From positions 2,976,001 through 3,040,000 of the forward strand of contig NC_009445.1 of NCBI RefSeq assembly GCF_000026145.1: a DNA stretch of 64,000 bases. Reading direction: 5' to 3'. Under the pieces are notes generated by a model. The model saw only the letters and a program-made list of their open reading frames with translations. It did not search any database and was not told the origin of the DNA. Both the position numbers and the translations under genes were made by a program. Positions 34,223 through 43,143 of the stretch are shown one piece after another (position 1 is the stretch's first letter; every line of letters begins with the position of its first letter). This stretch comes from Bradyrhizobium sp. ORS 278 (lineage in GTDB: Bacteria > Pseudomonadota > Alphaproteobacteria > Rhizobiales > Xanthobacteraceae).

Positions 34223-34698
34223 ATCAGAACGTGAAGCCAGACACGCAGGCCATCGTGGTGGAGGAGATCTTCCCGCATGCGCCTGATGTCATCTGGAGGG
34301 TGCTGACGAATGGCGAACTGATCGGCCGCTGGCTGATGGCGCCAAAGGGGTTTGCGGCTGTGGTGGGGACGCGCTTCACCTTCCAGACCACGCCGGCCGG
34401 CGAATGGGACGGCACCATTCACTGCGAGGTGCTGGAGGTCGTGCCGAACGAGCGGCTGTCCTACGCCTGGACAGGCGGCCACGCCAGCAATGTCGGCTAC
34501 GGCGCGCCATTGGCGACGGTGGTCACCTTCAGCCTTGCCAGAGCGGACAACGGCACGCGGCTTCGCCTCGTCCATTCCGGCTTCGTGCTGCCGGCCAACG
34601 AGACCGCGTATCGCAAGATGGGCGAGGGCTGGAAGACGGTGGTCAAGAAGCTCGATCAGCTCGTCGGCGACGAGACATCGCCGCAGCGGCCGCATTGA
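34219..34698 (+). CDS. SRPBCC/AHSA1-like protein
   Basis: A 159-residue protein of the START-like SRPBCC fold, AHSA1 (activator of Hsp90 ATPase homologue 1-like) group. Typical features are EEIFPHAPDVIWRVLTNGELIGRWLM, FTFQTTPAGEWDGTIHCEVLEV, and a C-terminal helix GEGWKTVVKKLDQLV. The fold makes a hydrophobic pocket; ligand unknown. ArsR plus AHSA1 is a very common pair. It overlaps the ArsR stop by four bases and is followed 18 bases later by a GFA-family gene. Confidence 0.92.
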   Translation: MNQNVKPDTQAIVVEEIFPHAPDVIWRVLTNGELIGRWLMAPKGFAAVVGTRFTFQTTPAGEWDGTIHCEVLEVVPNERLSYAWTGGHASNVGYGAPLATVVTFSLARADNGTRLRLVHSGFVLPANETAYRKMGEGWKTVVKKLDQLVGDETSPQRPH

Positions 34699-34716
34699 CG
34701 CCAACGGAGAACCATC

Positions 34717-35130
34717 ATGACGAACGTCTATGCCGGCGGCTGCGCCTGCGGCGCAGTGCGCTACGAGATCAAGGGTGAGCCCGCGGTGATGCTGGATTGC
34801 CAATGCCGGCAATGCCAGCGCGACAGCGGCACCGGGCATCAGTCGCACCTCACCTTCGTCGCGGCGGAGGTGAAGGTCGACGGCGAGGTGTCTCACTGGG
34901 CGACGACGGGTGACGGCGGCACCGTGAAGCGGCGCGCCTTCTGTCCGACCTGCGGCTCGTCGATGCACATGACGTTCCCGGCGATGCCGGACGTGTTCAT
35001 CGTGACGCCTGCGAGCCTCGACGATCCCAGCCGCTACAAGCCGCAACTGGTGTCCTGGACCGCGGCCGGGCAGGCCTGGGATCATCTCGACCCGGCGGTG
35101 CCGACATTCGAGAAGATGCCGCCGCGGTGA
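34717..35130 (+). CDS. GFA/CENP-V-family zinc protein
   Basis: A 137-residue protein of the glutathione-dependent formaldehyde-activating enzyme fold. The zinc ligands are all present: Cys9, Cys11, Cys28, Cys30, Cys33, Cys76 and Cys79, in GGCACGAVRY, LDCQCRQCQRDSG and AFCPTCGS. Function in most members is unknown, and the formaldehyde role does not extend to all. It is the third gene of the ArsR operon (18 bases after the second). ATG follows GGAGAACC. Confidence 0.92.
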   Translation: MTNVYAGGCACGAVRYEIKGEPAVMLDCQCRQCQRDSGTGHQSHLTFVAAEVKVDGEVSHWATTGDGGTVKRRAFCPTCGSSMHMTFPAMPDVFIVTPASLDDPSRYKPQLVSWTAAGQAWDHLDPAVPTFEKMPPR

Positions 35131-35270
35131 ATGGGGCTCTGCGGTGACAGTGCCGGCTGGTCACCATCGTCTGATAGGATACGCTTCACCGAAATCTCCG
35201 AACCACAGACCCAAACCGCTCGCTGGCGCGTTTATGCTCCGGCACCGGAGTCGGTGTATAGGAGATTCCC

Positions 35271-35675
35271 GTGGGTCCAGAGCCTGCACCATCGACCGTC
35301 TACTTCGACGGCTCATGTCCGCTGTGCCAGGCGGAGATTGGTTACTACAGCCGCACGGACGAGGCGGGCGCGCTGTGCTTCGTCGACATCTCGCAAGCCG
35401 GCGCCGAGACTCCGGACGGCATGACCCAGCAGCAGGCGATGGCGCGGTTTCATGTGCGCGCCGGTGATGGGCGCCTGCTTTCGGGCGCCGCGGCATTTGT
35501 CGAGGTCTGGCGGCGTTTGCCGCGGTGGCGCTGGGCAGCGCGTGTGGCGTCGCTGCCTGGAGCGCTGGCGGTCCTGGAGCTGGGCTACCGATTGTTCCTT
35601 CCGGTGCGGCCGCTGATCTCCCGCGGCCTTGGGCGCATCCTCCAGCGTCGGGAGCAGGAGGGACGCGGAGCGTGA
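35271..35675 (+). CDS. DCC-family thiol-disulfide oxidoreductase (DUF393)
   Basis: A 134-residue protein with the family signature YFDGSCPLCQAEI, where the CxxC pair (Cys16, Cys19) follows an aspartate. The C-terminal half is helical with a possible hydrophobic stretch (LGYRLFLPVRPLISRGL). These proteins have a thioredoxin-like fold and unknown partners. The GTG start at 35271 was taken because it gives the normal short N-terminus. The stop overlaps the next start as GTGA at 35672-35675. Confidence 0.85.
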   Translation: MGPEPAPSTVYFDGSCPLCQAEIGYYSRTDEAGALCFVDISQAGAETPDGMTQQQAMARFHVRAGDGRLLSGAAAFVEVWRRLPRWRWAARVASLPGALAVLELGYRLFLPVRPLISRGLGRILQRREQEGRGA

Positions 35676-35968
35676 CCGGGCAGGCTGGCGGCGCGATGTC
35701 GCGCTTCATCGACTGGTTCTTCCGCAACCCTGCGACCGGCGAGATCACGATCGCGCAGATGCCGAACCCGGCGCTGTGGATCGCGCTGCTGGGCAGCGCC
35801 GTCGGCTGGATCTGGCATCCGCAGGGCCCGACCGGCGACAAGCTGGATTGCCTGGTGAAAGCCAGTCTCGTCGTCTGGGCCGTCGACGAAATCGCGCGCG
35901 GCGCCAATCCCTGGCGGCGCTGCCTCGGGGCCGCCGTGCTCATCTATGAAGTCACGACCTTGCTCTGA
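35672..35968 (+). CDS. small membrane protein
   Basis: A 98-residue protein (from GTG 35672, overlapping the previous stop as GTGA; ATG 35696 is an alternative). It has two likely membrane segments, MPNPALWIALLGSAVGWIW and LVKASLVVWAVDEIARG, with a short polar N-terminus. I do not recognise a characterised family, though the layout resembles small membrane proteins found beside DCC proteins. It is the last gene of the ArsR-led cluster. Confidence 0.75.
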   Translation: MTGQAGGAMSRFIDWFFRNPATGEITIAQMPNPALWIALLGSAVGWIWHPQGPTGDKLDCLVKASLVVWAVDEIARGANPWRRCLGAAVLIYEVTTLL

Positions 35969-36385
35969 TCGATCTGCGCCGGGGATGTGAGCGGCAGTCC
36001 ACCGTCCCAAGCCATCCTGATATCGAGGGAAGTCTTCAGCAATTTGCGAGCTACGCGGTGGTCTGGCGTCGTTGCGCCACTTGGTAGCGCTGATGCCGGC
36101 ATTGCCGAACAGGAGCGCGGTGCCAGTAACCGTGCCCGCTCCCCTTGTGGGAGAGGGCATGTAGGTGGCGCGGCATATTCACTTGGGTGAGGGATATCTC
36201 TCCACAAATATTAAATGCGGAGAGATACCCGACCGCGCATGCGGATCGGTCGTACCAGCCCTCTCCCACAAGGGGAGAGGGCGCTTTATCCGGCGGCGTC
36301 GTTGGCCATGACATCGCTCGTGAGAGGTGGGTGCCCACCCCGAGGACCGTCAACGTAGCGGGCCACGGCGTTTCCGGGCCCCACC
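35969..36385. other. intergenic region with long palindromic repeat
   Basis: About 417 bases without a convincing gene. The right part is the family F palindrome (36139-36282). The left part (35990-36130) contains no start or ribosome site I can support. Confidence 0.5.
36139..36282. repeat. palindromic repeat, family F, with nested hairpin
   Basis: CTCCCCTTGTGGGAGAGGG on the left is mirrored by CCCTCTCCCACAAGGGGAG on the right. Inside, GGGATATCTCTCC and GGAGAGATACCC form a second stem around 36191-36230. The whole can fold as a large cruciform between convergent genes. Confidence 0.8.
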
Positions 36386-36601
36386 TCAGTCCTCGTCGTC
36401 CTCGGCTTCCTCGAGCTCTTCCAGCTCCTCGCTCGCGTGATCAATCACGTCGATCGCCTGCTGGACCTCGACGAGGCTCTTCACCGCAGTTTCCGTTTCG
36501 CCCTTCTTGTAGCCGGCCGCGACGGCCTTGGCCAAATTCAGGCGCAATTCGACCAGCACGTTGCGCGCGGTCAGGTAGACGTCGAGGTCGTTGTCGGCCA
36601 T
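36386..36601 (-). CDS. small acidic-tailed protein
   Basis: A 71-residue helical protein: MADNDLDVYLTARNVLVELR at the start, then VKSLVEVQQAIDVIDHASEE and a Glu/Asp tail (ELEELEEAEDDED). ATG 36601 follows GAGGAGC. The layout is of a small cytoplasmic adapter or regulator; I recall similar acidic-tailed proteins in Bradyrhizobium but no function. It stands alone. Confidence 0.75.
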   Translation of the reverse strand: MADNDLDVYLTARNVLVELRLNLAKAVAAGYKKGETETAVKSLVEVQQAIDVIDHASEELEELEEAEDDED

Positions 36602-36802
36602 GGTGCTCCTCGTCAAGGCGATCCCGTACGATTGGTAGCGGCGGCGTATGGCGGGCATGTGTCGGCCCGGGCGTGTGTCGGCTGATCGCTGTCGTGTCGC
36701 GAACCATGGGGACAGGCGGCCTGCGTTGCGAGAGGGGGTATGACGCCATGACGAGCCTGATGCGAGGCGACGGCACGGCTGCGCCTCTGCCCGCCCTGAG
36801 GG

Positions 36803-37441
36803 CTAACGCAGATCCTGCCGCTTCGGCCAAGCCGGGGCGTCCCAGACCGTCGCCCAGTCATCGTCGTGCCGGCAGCTTTCCTTCTGGACGTCGATGCGAA
36901 CGAGCGCCGGCCCTGAATCATATTGGCCTAGACGATAAGTGTAGCGGGTGGCCGGATCGCCGCACAAGTCCGACCGGATCTCGACTTCGAACACGCTCTT
37001 CTCACTGTTCCAAGCGATCACGCCCGGCTCCGGGGCGACAATAAAGCCGCGATCCGGGGCAGCCATCGCGAACCGTTGAAGTTGCGGCCGCCTTATATCC
37101 GCGAGATCGAACATCTGTTCGCGCCCGACCATGGCGAAGCATGGGACAATCGCGAACTTTCGCCGCTCGATGACAAGGAAGCGGACCGGTCGCGATTTGA
37201 GATCCTCCTTGTACCGGCAGCCGGTCTGTTCGATGGCTCGTACGAGCTGCCTCGGCAAGAGGTCCGGATCGTGAATCTCGAATCCGGTTTGCCCCTTGAA
37301 GTTGATGCCGTCGAAATCGCGGTTCTCGAGCTTTATTATATGCGAGGCCTCGTCGTCGCCGCGCGCGGGCGCGGCCGCGGTAATCAGACAGAGTGCGGTG
37401 ATCATAACTTGCGCGACGGGAAAGCGACGCATGATCCTCAT
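36803..37441 (-). CDS. exported hypothetical protein
   Basis: A 212-residue protein with a signal peptide (VAQVMITALCLITAAAPARG), so secreted or periplasmic. The mature part has paired cysteines (TGCRYKEDL, IVPCFAMVG, DLCGDPATRY, KESCRHDDD) and a mixed fold. An ATG three codons downstream (37432) is an equal start candidate. It follows ddl on the same strand with only 14 bases between, so it may share its transcript. No family recognised. Confidence 0.7.
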   Translation of the reverse strand: MRIMRRFPVAQVMITALCLITAAAPARGDDEASHIIKLENRDFDGINFKGQTGFEIHDPDLLPRQLVRAIEQTGCRYKEDLKSRPVRFLVIERRKFAIVPCFAMVGREQMFDLADIRRPQLQRFAMAAPDRGFIVAPEPGVIAWNSEKSVFEVEIRSDLCGDPATRYTYRLGQYDSGPALVRIDVQKESCRHDDDWATVWDAPAWPKRQDLR

Positions 37442-37455
37442 GCCGGTCAAAGGAC

Positions 37456-38559
37456 TCACCGCTGCGACGCCAGCTCCCGCAGCCTTGCATGCCGCGCCAG
37501 CGCGTGCGCGACCAGCTCGTCCATCAGCGCGGGCTGGGGCAGGCCGGCGGCCTCCCACATCTTCGGATACATGCTGATATTGGTGAAGCCGGGAAGGGTG
37601 TTCACCTCGTTGACGTAGATCTCGTCGCCCCTGACGAAGAAGTCCACGCGTGCGAGGCTCTCGCAGCAGAGCGCGCCGAACACCTCGGTTGCCATCTTGC
37701 GGATGCGCTGCGCGACGGCCGGCTCGACCTGCGCCGGGACGTGCAGCGCGGCGCCGTTGGCGTCGGTGTATTTGGCTTCGTAAGAGTAGAAGCCGTGGCT
37801 GTTCGCCGGCACGATCTCGCCAAGCTCCGAGGCTTTGATCTGGCCGTCGGCATGCTCCAGCACGGCGCATTCGATCTCGCGCACCGGCGCGATGCAGCGC
37901 TCGATCAGGATCTTGCGATCGAAGCGCAACGCAAGCTGGCAGGCGGCCTCGAACTCGGCTGCGTCGCGCGTCTTGGAGATGCCGACGGAGGAGCCGAGAT
38001 TGGCGGGCTTGACGAACAGCTCGGACGAGCCCACCGCGCGGGCGGCGTCGTCGTAGCTCACCGGGGATGCAGCCGTCATGGTGACGAACGGAACGATCGG
38101 CAGGCCGGCATCGCGCAAGAGCCGCTTGGCGACGTCCTTGTCCATCGCCGCCGCCGAGCCGAGCACGCGCCCGCCGACATAGGCGACATCGGCGAGCTCG
38201 AGCGCGCCCTGCACGGTGCCGTCCTCGCCGTTCGGACCATGCAGCACCGGAAAGATCACGTCGAAGGCGAGTTCGCGCGGGGCGGCAGCGCTGCCGTCGA
38301 TGGCGAGCGCGCGGCCCCGGCCCGCAGGCAGCAGCACGATTTGCGGGCCATCGGCAGGCACGATCAGCGCCGCACTGGTCGCATCATTGACGGCGTCGGC
38401 GAGCACCCAGCGGCCGTCATGGGTGATGCCGATCAGCGTCAGCGCGTAGCGGCCGGCATCGAGCGAGCGAAAGATGTTGGCAGCCGACGCGCGTGAGACG
38501 TCATGCTCCGCCGAGCGCCCGCCGAACAGGATCGCCACACGGATTCGTTCTGAAGTCAT
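37456..38559 (-). CDS. ddl: D-alanine--D-alanine ligase
   Basis: ATP-grasp enzyme joining two D-alanines for peptidoglycan. The 367-residue form belongs to the longer DdlA group: VAILFGGRSAEHDVSRASA, FPVLHGPNGEDGTVQG, and the metal/ATP sites SELFVKPANLGSSVGISK and VNEVNTLPGFTNISMYPKMW. All key residues appear intact. It stands outside the dcw cluster, so it may be a second, stand-alone copy. An exported protein gene follows closely. Confidence 0.95.
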   Translation of the reverse strand: MTSERIRVAILFGGRSAEHDVSRASAANIFRSLDAGRYALTLIGITHDGRWVLADAVNDATSAALIVPADGPQIVLLPAGRGRALAIDGSAAAPRELAFDVIFPVLHGPNGEDGTVQGALELADVAYVGGRVLGSAAAMDKDVAKRLLRDAGLPIVPFVTMTAASPVSYDDAARAVGSSELFVKPANLGSSVGISKTRDAAEFEAACQLALRFDRKILIERCIAPVREIECAVLEHADGQIKASELGEIVPANSHGFYSYEAKYTDANGAALHVPAQVEPAVAQRIRKMATEVFGALCCESLARVDFFVRGDEIYVNEVNTLPGFTNISMYPKMWEAAGLPQPALMDELVAHALARHARLRELASQR

Positions 38560-38723
38560 CGTCCGTCACCAGGCTGAGCCACGACGTGACGACCGTAGCG
38601 CGAGAGGCCGGCGCGTGGCAATTGACGTGCCTTGCCGGCAGATATCCGACACCTCGCGTCGCCGTCGCCGCGCCCCATGCGCGGCGCGGATGAGGAGAGG
38701 TCCGGCCGCGCCTCGGTCGCTCG

Positions 38724-39251
38724 CTAGCGGTCGCCATCGGAGCACACGGCAATGCTGCCGCCCGAATGCATGCAGTTGCGATAGCGCGGCGGCTCGACGA
38801 AGCGGCCCGACCAGATGCCGCGGGCGGCGCGGCGGGCGGCGAACTGGTCCGTCATGTAGGCGCCGTGCGAATATTGCGGCTCCTCGATCGCCAGGCCGCG
38901 CGACACCATGAACCGTCCGAGATCGCCGCCGCTGGCAGCGCAGCGCGCGACGATGCGACCGTAGCGGTCGCCGTCGACGGGCGTGCACCGCACGAGCCTG
39001 CCGCGCGTCAAGCCATCCAGCATGTTGGCGGCCAGCGCGCCACAGCGATACGGCTTGCGGTCGCGGCCGCGGCAGAGCTGCGCGCTCTCGGGCGCATCGA
39101 TGCCCCAGAGGCGGATGCGCGCGCCATGAATGTCCAGCGTGTCGCCGTCGACGATGCTGGCGCGGCCGATCAGATCGGCGGCGGCGAGAGGCTTGATGGC
39201 GAGAATGAAGAGACCGACACAGGCGAGGGAGAGGAGGGATCGTCGCAACAT
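38724..39251 (-). CDS. thermonuclease-family (SNase-like) exported protein
   Basis: A 175-residue protein with a signal peptide (SLLSLACVGLFILAIKPLAAA). The SNase fold is clear: ASIVDGDTLDIHGARIRLWGIDAPE, then GDRYGRIVARC and GLAIEEPQYSHGAY. Active-site residues (the Arg and Glu/Asp equivalents in RLWGIDAPE and the later Arg of GRIVAR) look largely present, so nuclease activity is plausible in the periplasm. ATG 39251 was chosen for a normal signal peptide. Confidence 0.87.
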   Translation of the reverse strand: MLRRSLLSLACVGLFILAIKPLAAADLIGRASIVDGDTLDIHGARIRLWGIDAPESAQLCRGRDRKPYRCGALAANMLDGLTRGRLVRCTPVDGDRYGRIVARCAASGGDLGRFMVSRGLAIEEPQYSHGAYMTDQFAARRAARGIWSGRFVEPPRYRNCMHSGGSIAVCSDGDR

Positions 39252-39400
39252 CGGCACCTGGCGCTGAGGGTTCGATCGTCGGATCGCGAATCGACCGCCG
39301 ATCATGCGGTCTTATACCCAAGGCGTGGCGCGCGATGTGGCGACCGCTGCGAGATCAGCAGGCCGCTATTCGACTGCTGCGTGCGATCAACGCTCGAAGG

Positions 39401-39580
39401 TCAGCGGGATGGGTGTCTGTCGCGTGCGGCGCGCTCGACCTCGGCGGCGAGCGAGCTCAGATGCTCCGCCAGGCGGGCGAACAGCTCGCGCTTGTCGCGG
39501 TCGGTGGCGAGATCGCGGATCAGCGCGCATTCCGCTGCGTCGGCCCGCAGCTTTTCTGGCTGCGTCATCAACTGTGACAT
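39401..39580 (-). CDS. small helical protein
   Basis: A 59-residue protein (MTQPEKLRADAAECALIRDL, then LFARLAEHLSSLAAEVERAA) made of two helices. It matches a small family I know in Bradyrhizobium and relatives with the pattern LRxxAxEC...LAxxL. ATG 39580 follows GGAAGCGG. A weak GGAAC-N16-GGTT element lies about 35 bases upstream on the same strand (39613-39637), a poor match to EcfG promoters. Function unknown. Confidence 0.65.
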   Translation of the reverse strand: MSQLMTQPEKLRADAAECALIRDLATDRDKRELFARLAEHLSSLAAEVERAARDRHPSR

Positions 39581-39730
39581 GTTCCGCTTCCCTGCGCGCC
39601 GGCAAGTTTCGAAACCACGGTTGATCAACATTGTTCCGCTGCGTCCGAAGATTTTTCGATCGGCTCGTTCGTGGCCCGATCAGGGTACCTTTGAAAGGCG
39701 CTTGTGATGCGCTGACCGAACAAGCGCGCG

Positions 39731-40144
39731 CTAACGCTCGCCAGGCCACCATGTCGACGCCGGATATGCGGCCGAGATCTTGGTCTCGCGCAAGGCCACC
39801 AGCGCGCTGCGCTTATAAGGGCGTCCAGTGCGCCGCGAGCAATCCTGGCAGCGCATGTAGCGCTCCAGCTCGTGGATCGGCGTGGTCTTGGCGCGTCTGA
39901 TGATGTCGAGCGCGACGGTCTGATTGGTGTCGCAGCCGAGGCAGCGCACTTCGAGATAGTAGTAGCCGGCGTTGAGCGCGTCGCCGAGCAGCGGCGAAGG
40001 TTGCGCGGGGCCCTTGTAGCCGAGCATGCGCTTGTTCCAGGCGTCGCACGCGAGACGGTCGGCTTCCTTGCGGGCGCGCGCGGCCTGCTCCTGCGCGATG
40101 CGGATGCCGGCACCATAAAGTCTCTCGCGCGATTTCGTCGTCAT
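39731..40144 (-). CDS. zinc-ribbon-like protein of unknown function
   Basis: A 137-residue basic protein with paired CxxC motifs: EVRCLGCDTNQT and MRCQDCSRR, about 35 residues apart, a probable zinc site. The N-terminus is helical and basic (ARARKEADRLACDAW). It resembles small zinc-ribbon proteins found in many Bradyrhizobium genomes, without a known role. No operon partner is near. DNA or RNA binding is a guess from the charge and zinc site. Confidence 0.7.
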   Translation of the reverse strand: MTTKSRERLYGAGIRIAQEQAARARKEADRLACDAWNKRMLGYKGPAQPSPLLGDALNAGYYYLEVRCLGCDTNQTVALDIIRRAKTTPIHELERYMRCQDCSRRTGRPYKRSALVALRETKISAAYPASTWWPGER

Positions 40145-40557
40145 GCCGGCATGATCGGCGCTGCGGGGCGCATCGGCAAGCCGCTAGGGTTAGCGGGCCC
40201 GATGCGAACAGATACAAGGCCTTTCGCGGGTGGCGCTACGATACCGCCGGGGTCGCAGAGACAAATTGCTAGTATGACTTTTTGGGACGAGCCATCTTCG
40301 CGATCAGCGAGTGGACACTCGCGGGCGGCAGTTCATCGTCTCAGCGCGCTTTCTGGCGCAGCCGCTCCGATGCTTAGGTCGGAGCCGCAATGGCGGACGG
40401 GATTTCACGTCGCGCACATTCAGTTCCGCCCGGCGAAAACAATGCAGCTCAACGCAACTACACGAAAAAAGTTCCAAAAATTTTGAGTGGCTTCGGCAGT
40501 TCCTTTGAGCTTGTTCCGCAGCACACCCGGCGATAGACCTTGCGCTCGGGGTCAATC
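40145..40557. other. intergenic region before the HisKA_2 kinase gene
   Basis: About 413 bases, A+T-richer than its surroundings near 40430-40500. I see no gene, repeat or clean promoter; the short ORF at 40311-40508 looks spurious. Confidence 0.5.
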
Positions 40558-41487
40558 GTGCGCGCGGGTCAGATTTTTTCGAATTGGATCGTTCGACGCA
40601 GGCCGTGGTCGCCAACCACGTTTCTGCTCACGGCTGTTGCCGTCGCTCTGTCCACTGCGAGTCGCGCCGGGCTCGACGAGGCCGGTGCGACACTGTCCTA
40701 TGCGCCGTTCTTTCCGGCCATTCTGTTCGCGACGCTGGTCGGCGGACTGCCGGCGGCCATTTTTGCCGCGTGGCTGTCGGCCGCGGTCGTGCTGATCGGC
40801 TTCACCGATCGTCCGGGTCATGAGGAGGCGGTCAATCTCGTCGCGTTTCTCGCGGCGTCGGCGCTGGTCATCTGGCTCGCCAATCTCTGTCGCGACGCGC
40901 TGTTGGAGCTGAAGCGCAGCGAGCTTGCGCGCGAGCTGCTGCTCGCCGAGCTCAGGCATCGCGTCAATAATCAGCTGGCGGTGTTCCAATCGATCGTCCG
41001 CTCCAGCCTGTCGAATGAGGATCACGACAAGGGGGAGGCGATCGCGCTCCGGCTCGATGCGGTCGCGCGCGCCAACACGATCGCGTGGTCGAGCCAGCGC
41101 GTCATGACGCTGCGCATGCTGCTCGATGCCGAGCTGCAGCCCTATCGCGCCTCCGGCCTGGTGGCGGTGGAGGGACCGGACCTGCCGCTCGGCCCCGAGG
41201 CGATCCGCAATCTTGCGCTGGTGTTTCACGAGCTCGCGACCAACGCGGTGAAGTACGGAGCGCTGCGCGGCGATCGCGGCCGGCTCGAGGTGCTGCTCGC
41301 GCAGGATGGCGGACGCAGCTCCGTCACCTGGCGCGAGCTGTCGGGCCATCCCGTCACGCCGCCGGCGGGCGAGGGGTTCGGCACGCGCATGATCCGCGCC
41401 AGCCTCGCGGCCATCGGCGGCAGCATCGAGCAGGATTATCGCGAGATTGGTCTCGTGTGCCGCATCAGGTTCGATGCGGACGTGTAG
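40558..41487 (+). CDS. membrane-bound HisKA_2/HWE-type sensor histidine kinase
   Basis: A 309-residue sensor kinase. The N-terminal part has three to four membrane helices (about residues 20-36, 50-81, 92-110) like the DUF4118 sensor. The phosphoacceptor box is ELRHRVNNQLAVFQSIV with His134, and the N-box FHELATNAVKYGAL follows; both are of the HisKA_2/HWE type common in alphaproteobacterial stress and light signalling. The GTG start at 40558 is preferred to TTG 40540. No response regulator gene is adjacent, so its partner is encoded elsewhere. A small membrane protein follows downstream. Confidence 0.88.
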   Translation: MRAGQIFSNWIVRRRPWSPTTFLLTAVAVALSTASRAGLDEAGATLSYAPFFPAILFATLVGGLPAAIFAAWLSAAVVLIGFTDRPGHEEAVNLVAFLAASALVIWLANLCRDALLELKRSELARELLLAELRHRVNNQLAVFQSIVRSSLSNEDHDKGEAIALRLDAVARANTIAWSSQRVMTLRMLLDAELQPYRASGLVAVEGPDLPLGPEAIRNLALVFHELATNAVKYGALRGDRGRLEVLLAQDGGRSSVTWRELSGHPVTPPAGEGFGTRMIRASLAAIGGSIEQDYREIGLVCRIRFDADV

Positions 41488-41615
41488 TCCGTTTGCCGGC
41501 GTGCCGATCCATCGCCCGGATCCGCATCGACGAGGTGATGAGGTTCCTCGTGGGACGAGGTCGGTTCCATGATTGCCGGTCTGAAACGGGCGCATCGCTG
41601 CCGCGTATGTTCTAG

Positions 41616-41765
41616 ATGGACCGACGTGACATGATGCTGGTGCTGGGAGTGCTGCTGATCTCGATCGTGATCACCTGGCTCGGCACCGACTATGTTCTCA
41701 ACCATGTCGTCATCCCGCTGATCGACGACGGCCGCATCGATCGCCCCGATCTGCCTACACCCTGA
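41616..41765 (+). CDS. small single-span membrane protein
   Basis: A 49-residue ORF (MDRRDMMLVLGVLLISIVIT at the N-terminus) with one membrane segment at residues 7-21 and a short polar tail ending DRPDLPTP. ATG 41616 lacks a strong ribosome site. It lies 128 bases after the kinase gene. The transmembrane pattern and codon use suggest a real gene, but I cannot confirm it by family. Confidence 0.45.
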   Translation: MDRRDMMLVLGVLLISIVITWLGTDYVLNHVVIPLIDDGRIDRPDLPTP

Positions 41766-41902
41766 TGAGACGACCTGACGGTGGCGGACACCAGTTGTCC
41801 GTGTCGCGGAACGAGCGGCTGCTTGATCGCCGGCGCGAAACGTCTCACCATCGCGCAAACGCCGCGCGGGAGTGACGCGCGTGCAGGGGCGGGAGACATC
41901 CG

Positions 41903-42916
41903 ATGAAATGCTATGAGCTGCAAGGACCGGGCGGAATCGATGCGCTGGCGCTGGTCGACAAACCCGTGCCGACGCCCGCGCGCGGCGAGGTGCTGGTGCG
42001 GATCGCCGCCGTCAGCCTCAATTATCGCGATCTGCTCACGGTAAAGGGCGGCTACGGCTCCAGGCAGAAATTTCCGCTGGTGCCGCTGTCGGACGGCGCC
42101 GGGGTCGTCGAGGCGGTCGGCGAGGGCGTATCCACATTTGCGCCCGGTGACCGGGTGATCGGCAGCTTCTTCGAGAGCTGGACAGGCGGCGAGCCGAGCG
42201 AGACCAAGATGCGCGGCGCGCTCGGCGGCGCGGTCGACGGCACGTTGAGCGAATATCGCATCTTTCCCGCGCAGGCGCTGGTGAGAACGCCGGCGCATCT
42301 CACCGACATCGAGGCGGCGACCTTGCCGTGCGCCGGCGTCACCGCCTGGAGCGCGGTGGTCAAGCTCGGCGGCATCCGGCCGGGCCAGACCGTGCTGACC
42401 CAGGGCACCGGCGGCGTGTCGATCTTCGCACTGCAGATCGCGAAACTGGCCGGCGCGCGGGTGATCGCGACGTCGTCGAGCGAGGCGAAGATCGCGCGGC
42501 TGACGGAGCTCGGCGCCGAGGTGACACTGAACTACAAGACCACGCCGGACTGGGGCAAGCACGCACGCGAGATCACCCGGCACGGCGTCGATCTCGTGGT
42601 CGAGGTCGGCGGCGTCGGCACGCTCAACGAGTCGATCCGCGCCACCAGAATCGGCGGCATCATCGCCTTCATCGGCGTCCTCGCCGGCGCGCCGGCATCC
42701 GAGCTGCGCCTGCCGCTGATGGTGATGCAGCAGCAGCGGCTGCAGGGCGTCACGGTCGGCTCCGTCGACGACCTGCAGGCGCTCGCCAATGCGCTGGCGC
42801 TGCACCAGGTCAAGCCGGTGGTCGACCGCGTGTTCGCCTTCGCCGAGGCCCGCGAGGCGTTCCATTACATGTCGAGCGGCGCGCATGTCGGCAAGGTCGC
42901 GATCGCGTTTGGCTGA
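41903..42916 (+). CDS. zinc-independent quinone oxidoreductase-like protein (MDR superfamily)
   Basis: A 337-residue NAD(P)H-dependent medium-chain reductase. The N-terminal GroES-like domain has AVSLNYRDLLTVKGGYG, where zinc-dependent relatives carry a cysteine, so it is the quinone-reductase type. The cofactor domain has GQTVLTQGTGGVSIFALQIAK and TSSSEAKIARLTELGAE, and NADP(H) binding is likely. ATG 41903 follows GGGGCGGGAG. No operon partner is visible. Substrate unknown. Confidence 0.9.
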   Translation: MKCYELQGPGGIDALALVDKPVPTPARGEVLVRIAAVSLNYRDLLTVKGGYGSRQKFPLVPLSDGAGVVEAVGEGVSTFAPGDRVIGSFFESWTGGEPSETKMRGALGGAVDGTLSEYRIFPAQALVRTPAHLTDIEAATLPCAGVTAWSAVVKLGGIRPGQTVLTQGTGGVSIFALQIAKLAGARVIATSSSEAKIARLTELGAEVTLNYKTTPDWGKHAREITRHGVDLVVEVGGVGTLNESIRATRIGGIIAFIGVLAGAPASELRLPLMVMQQQRLQGVTVGSVDDLQALANALALHQVKPVVDRVFAFAEAREAFHYMSSGAHVGKVAIAFG

Positions 42917-42975
42917 CGGTTGCAGCCGTCTCTACCGCACACCACACACGCGTTGCCGCAGTCCGCTCTTGCCGC

Positions 42976-43125
42976 CGTCATTCCGGGCGCGCGCCAGCGC
43001 GAGCCCGGAATCCATACCCACGGGAGCGTGTATGGCGCCAATGATCGTCGAGCCAGTCGTCGGTACAAGATCGTTCGGGGGTATGGAATCCGGGCTCGTC
43101 GCTTCGCGCCACCCCGGAATGACGG
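42976..43125. repeat. palindromic intergenic repeat, family D
   Basis: CGTCATTCCGGGC and GAGCCCGGAATCCATACCC on the left; GGGTATGGAATCCGGGCTC and CCCCGGAATGACG on the right. The arms enclose about 60 bases. It lies between convergent genes. A lone half of the same family is at 33086-33115. Confidence 0.85.
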
Positions 43126-43143
43126 GCGGAGAGAGACGGGCTG

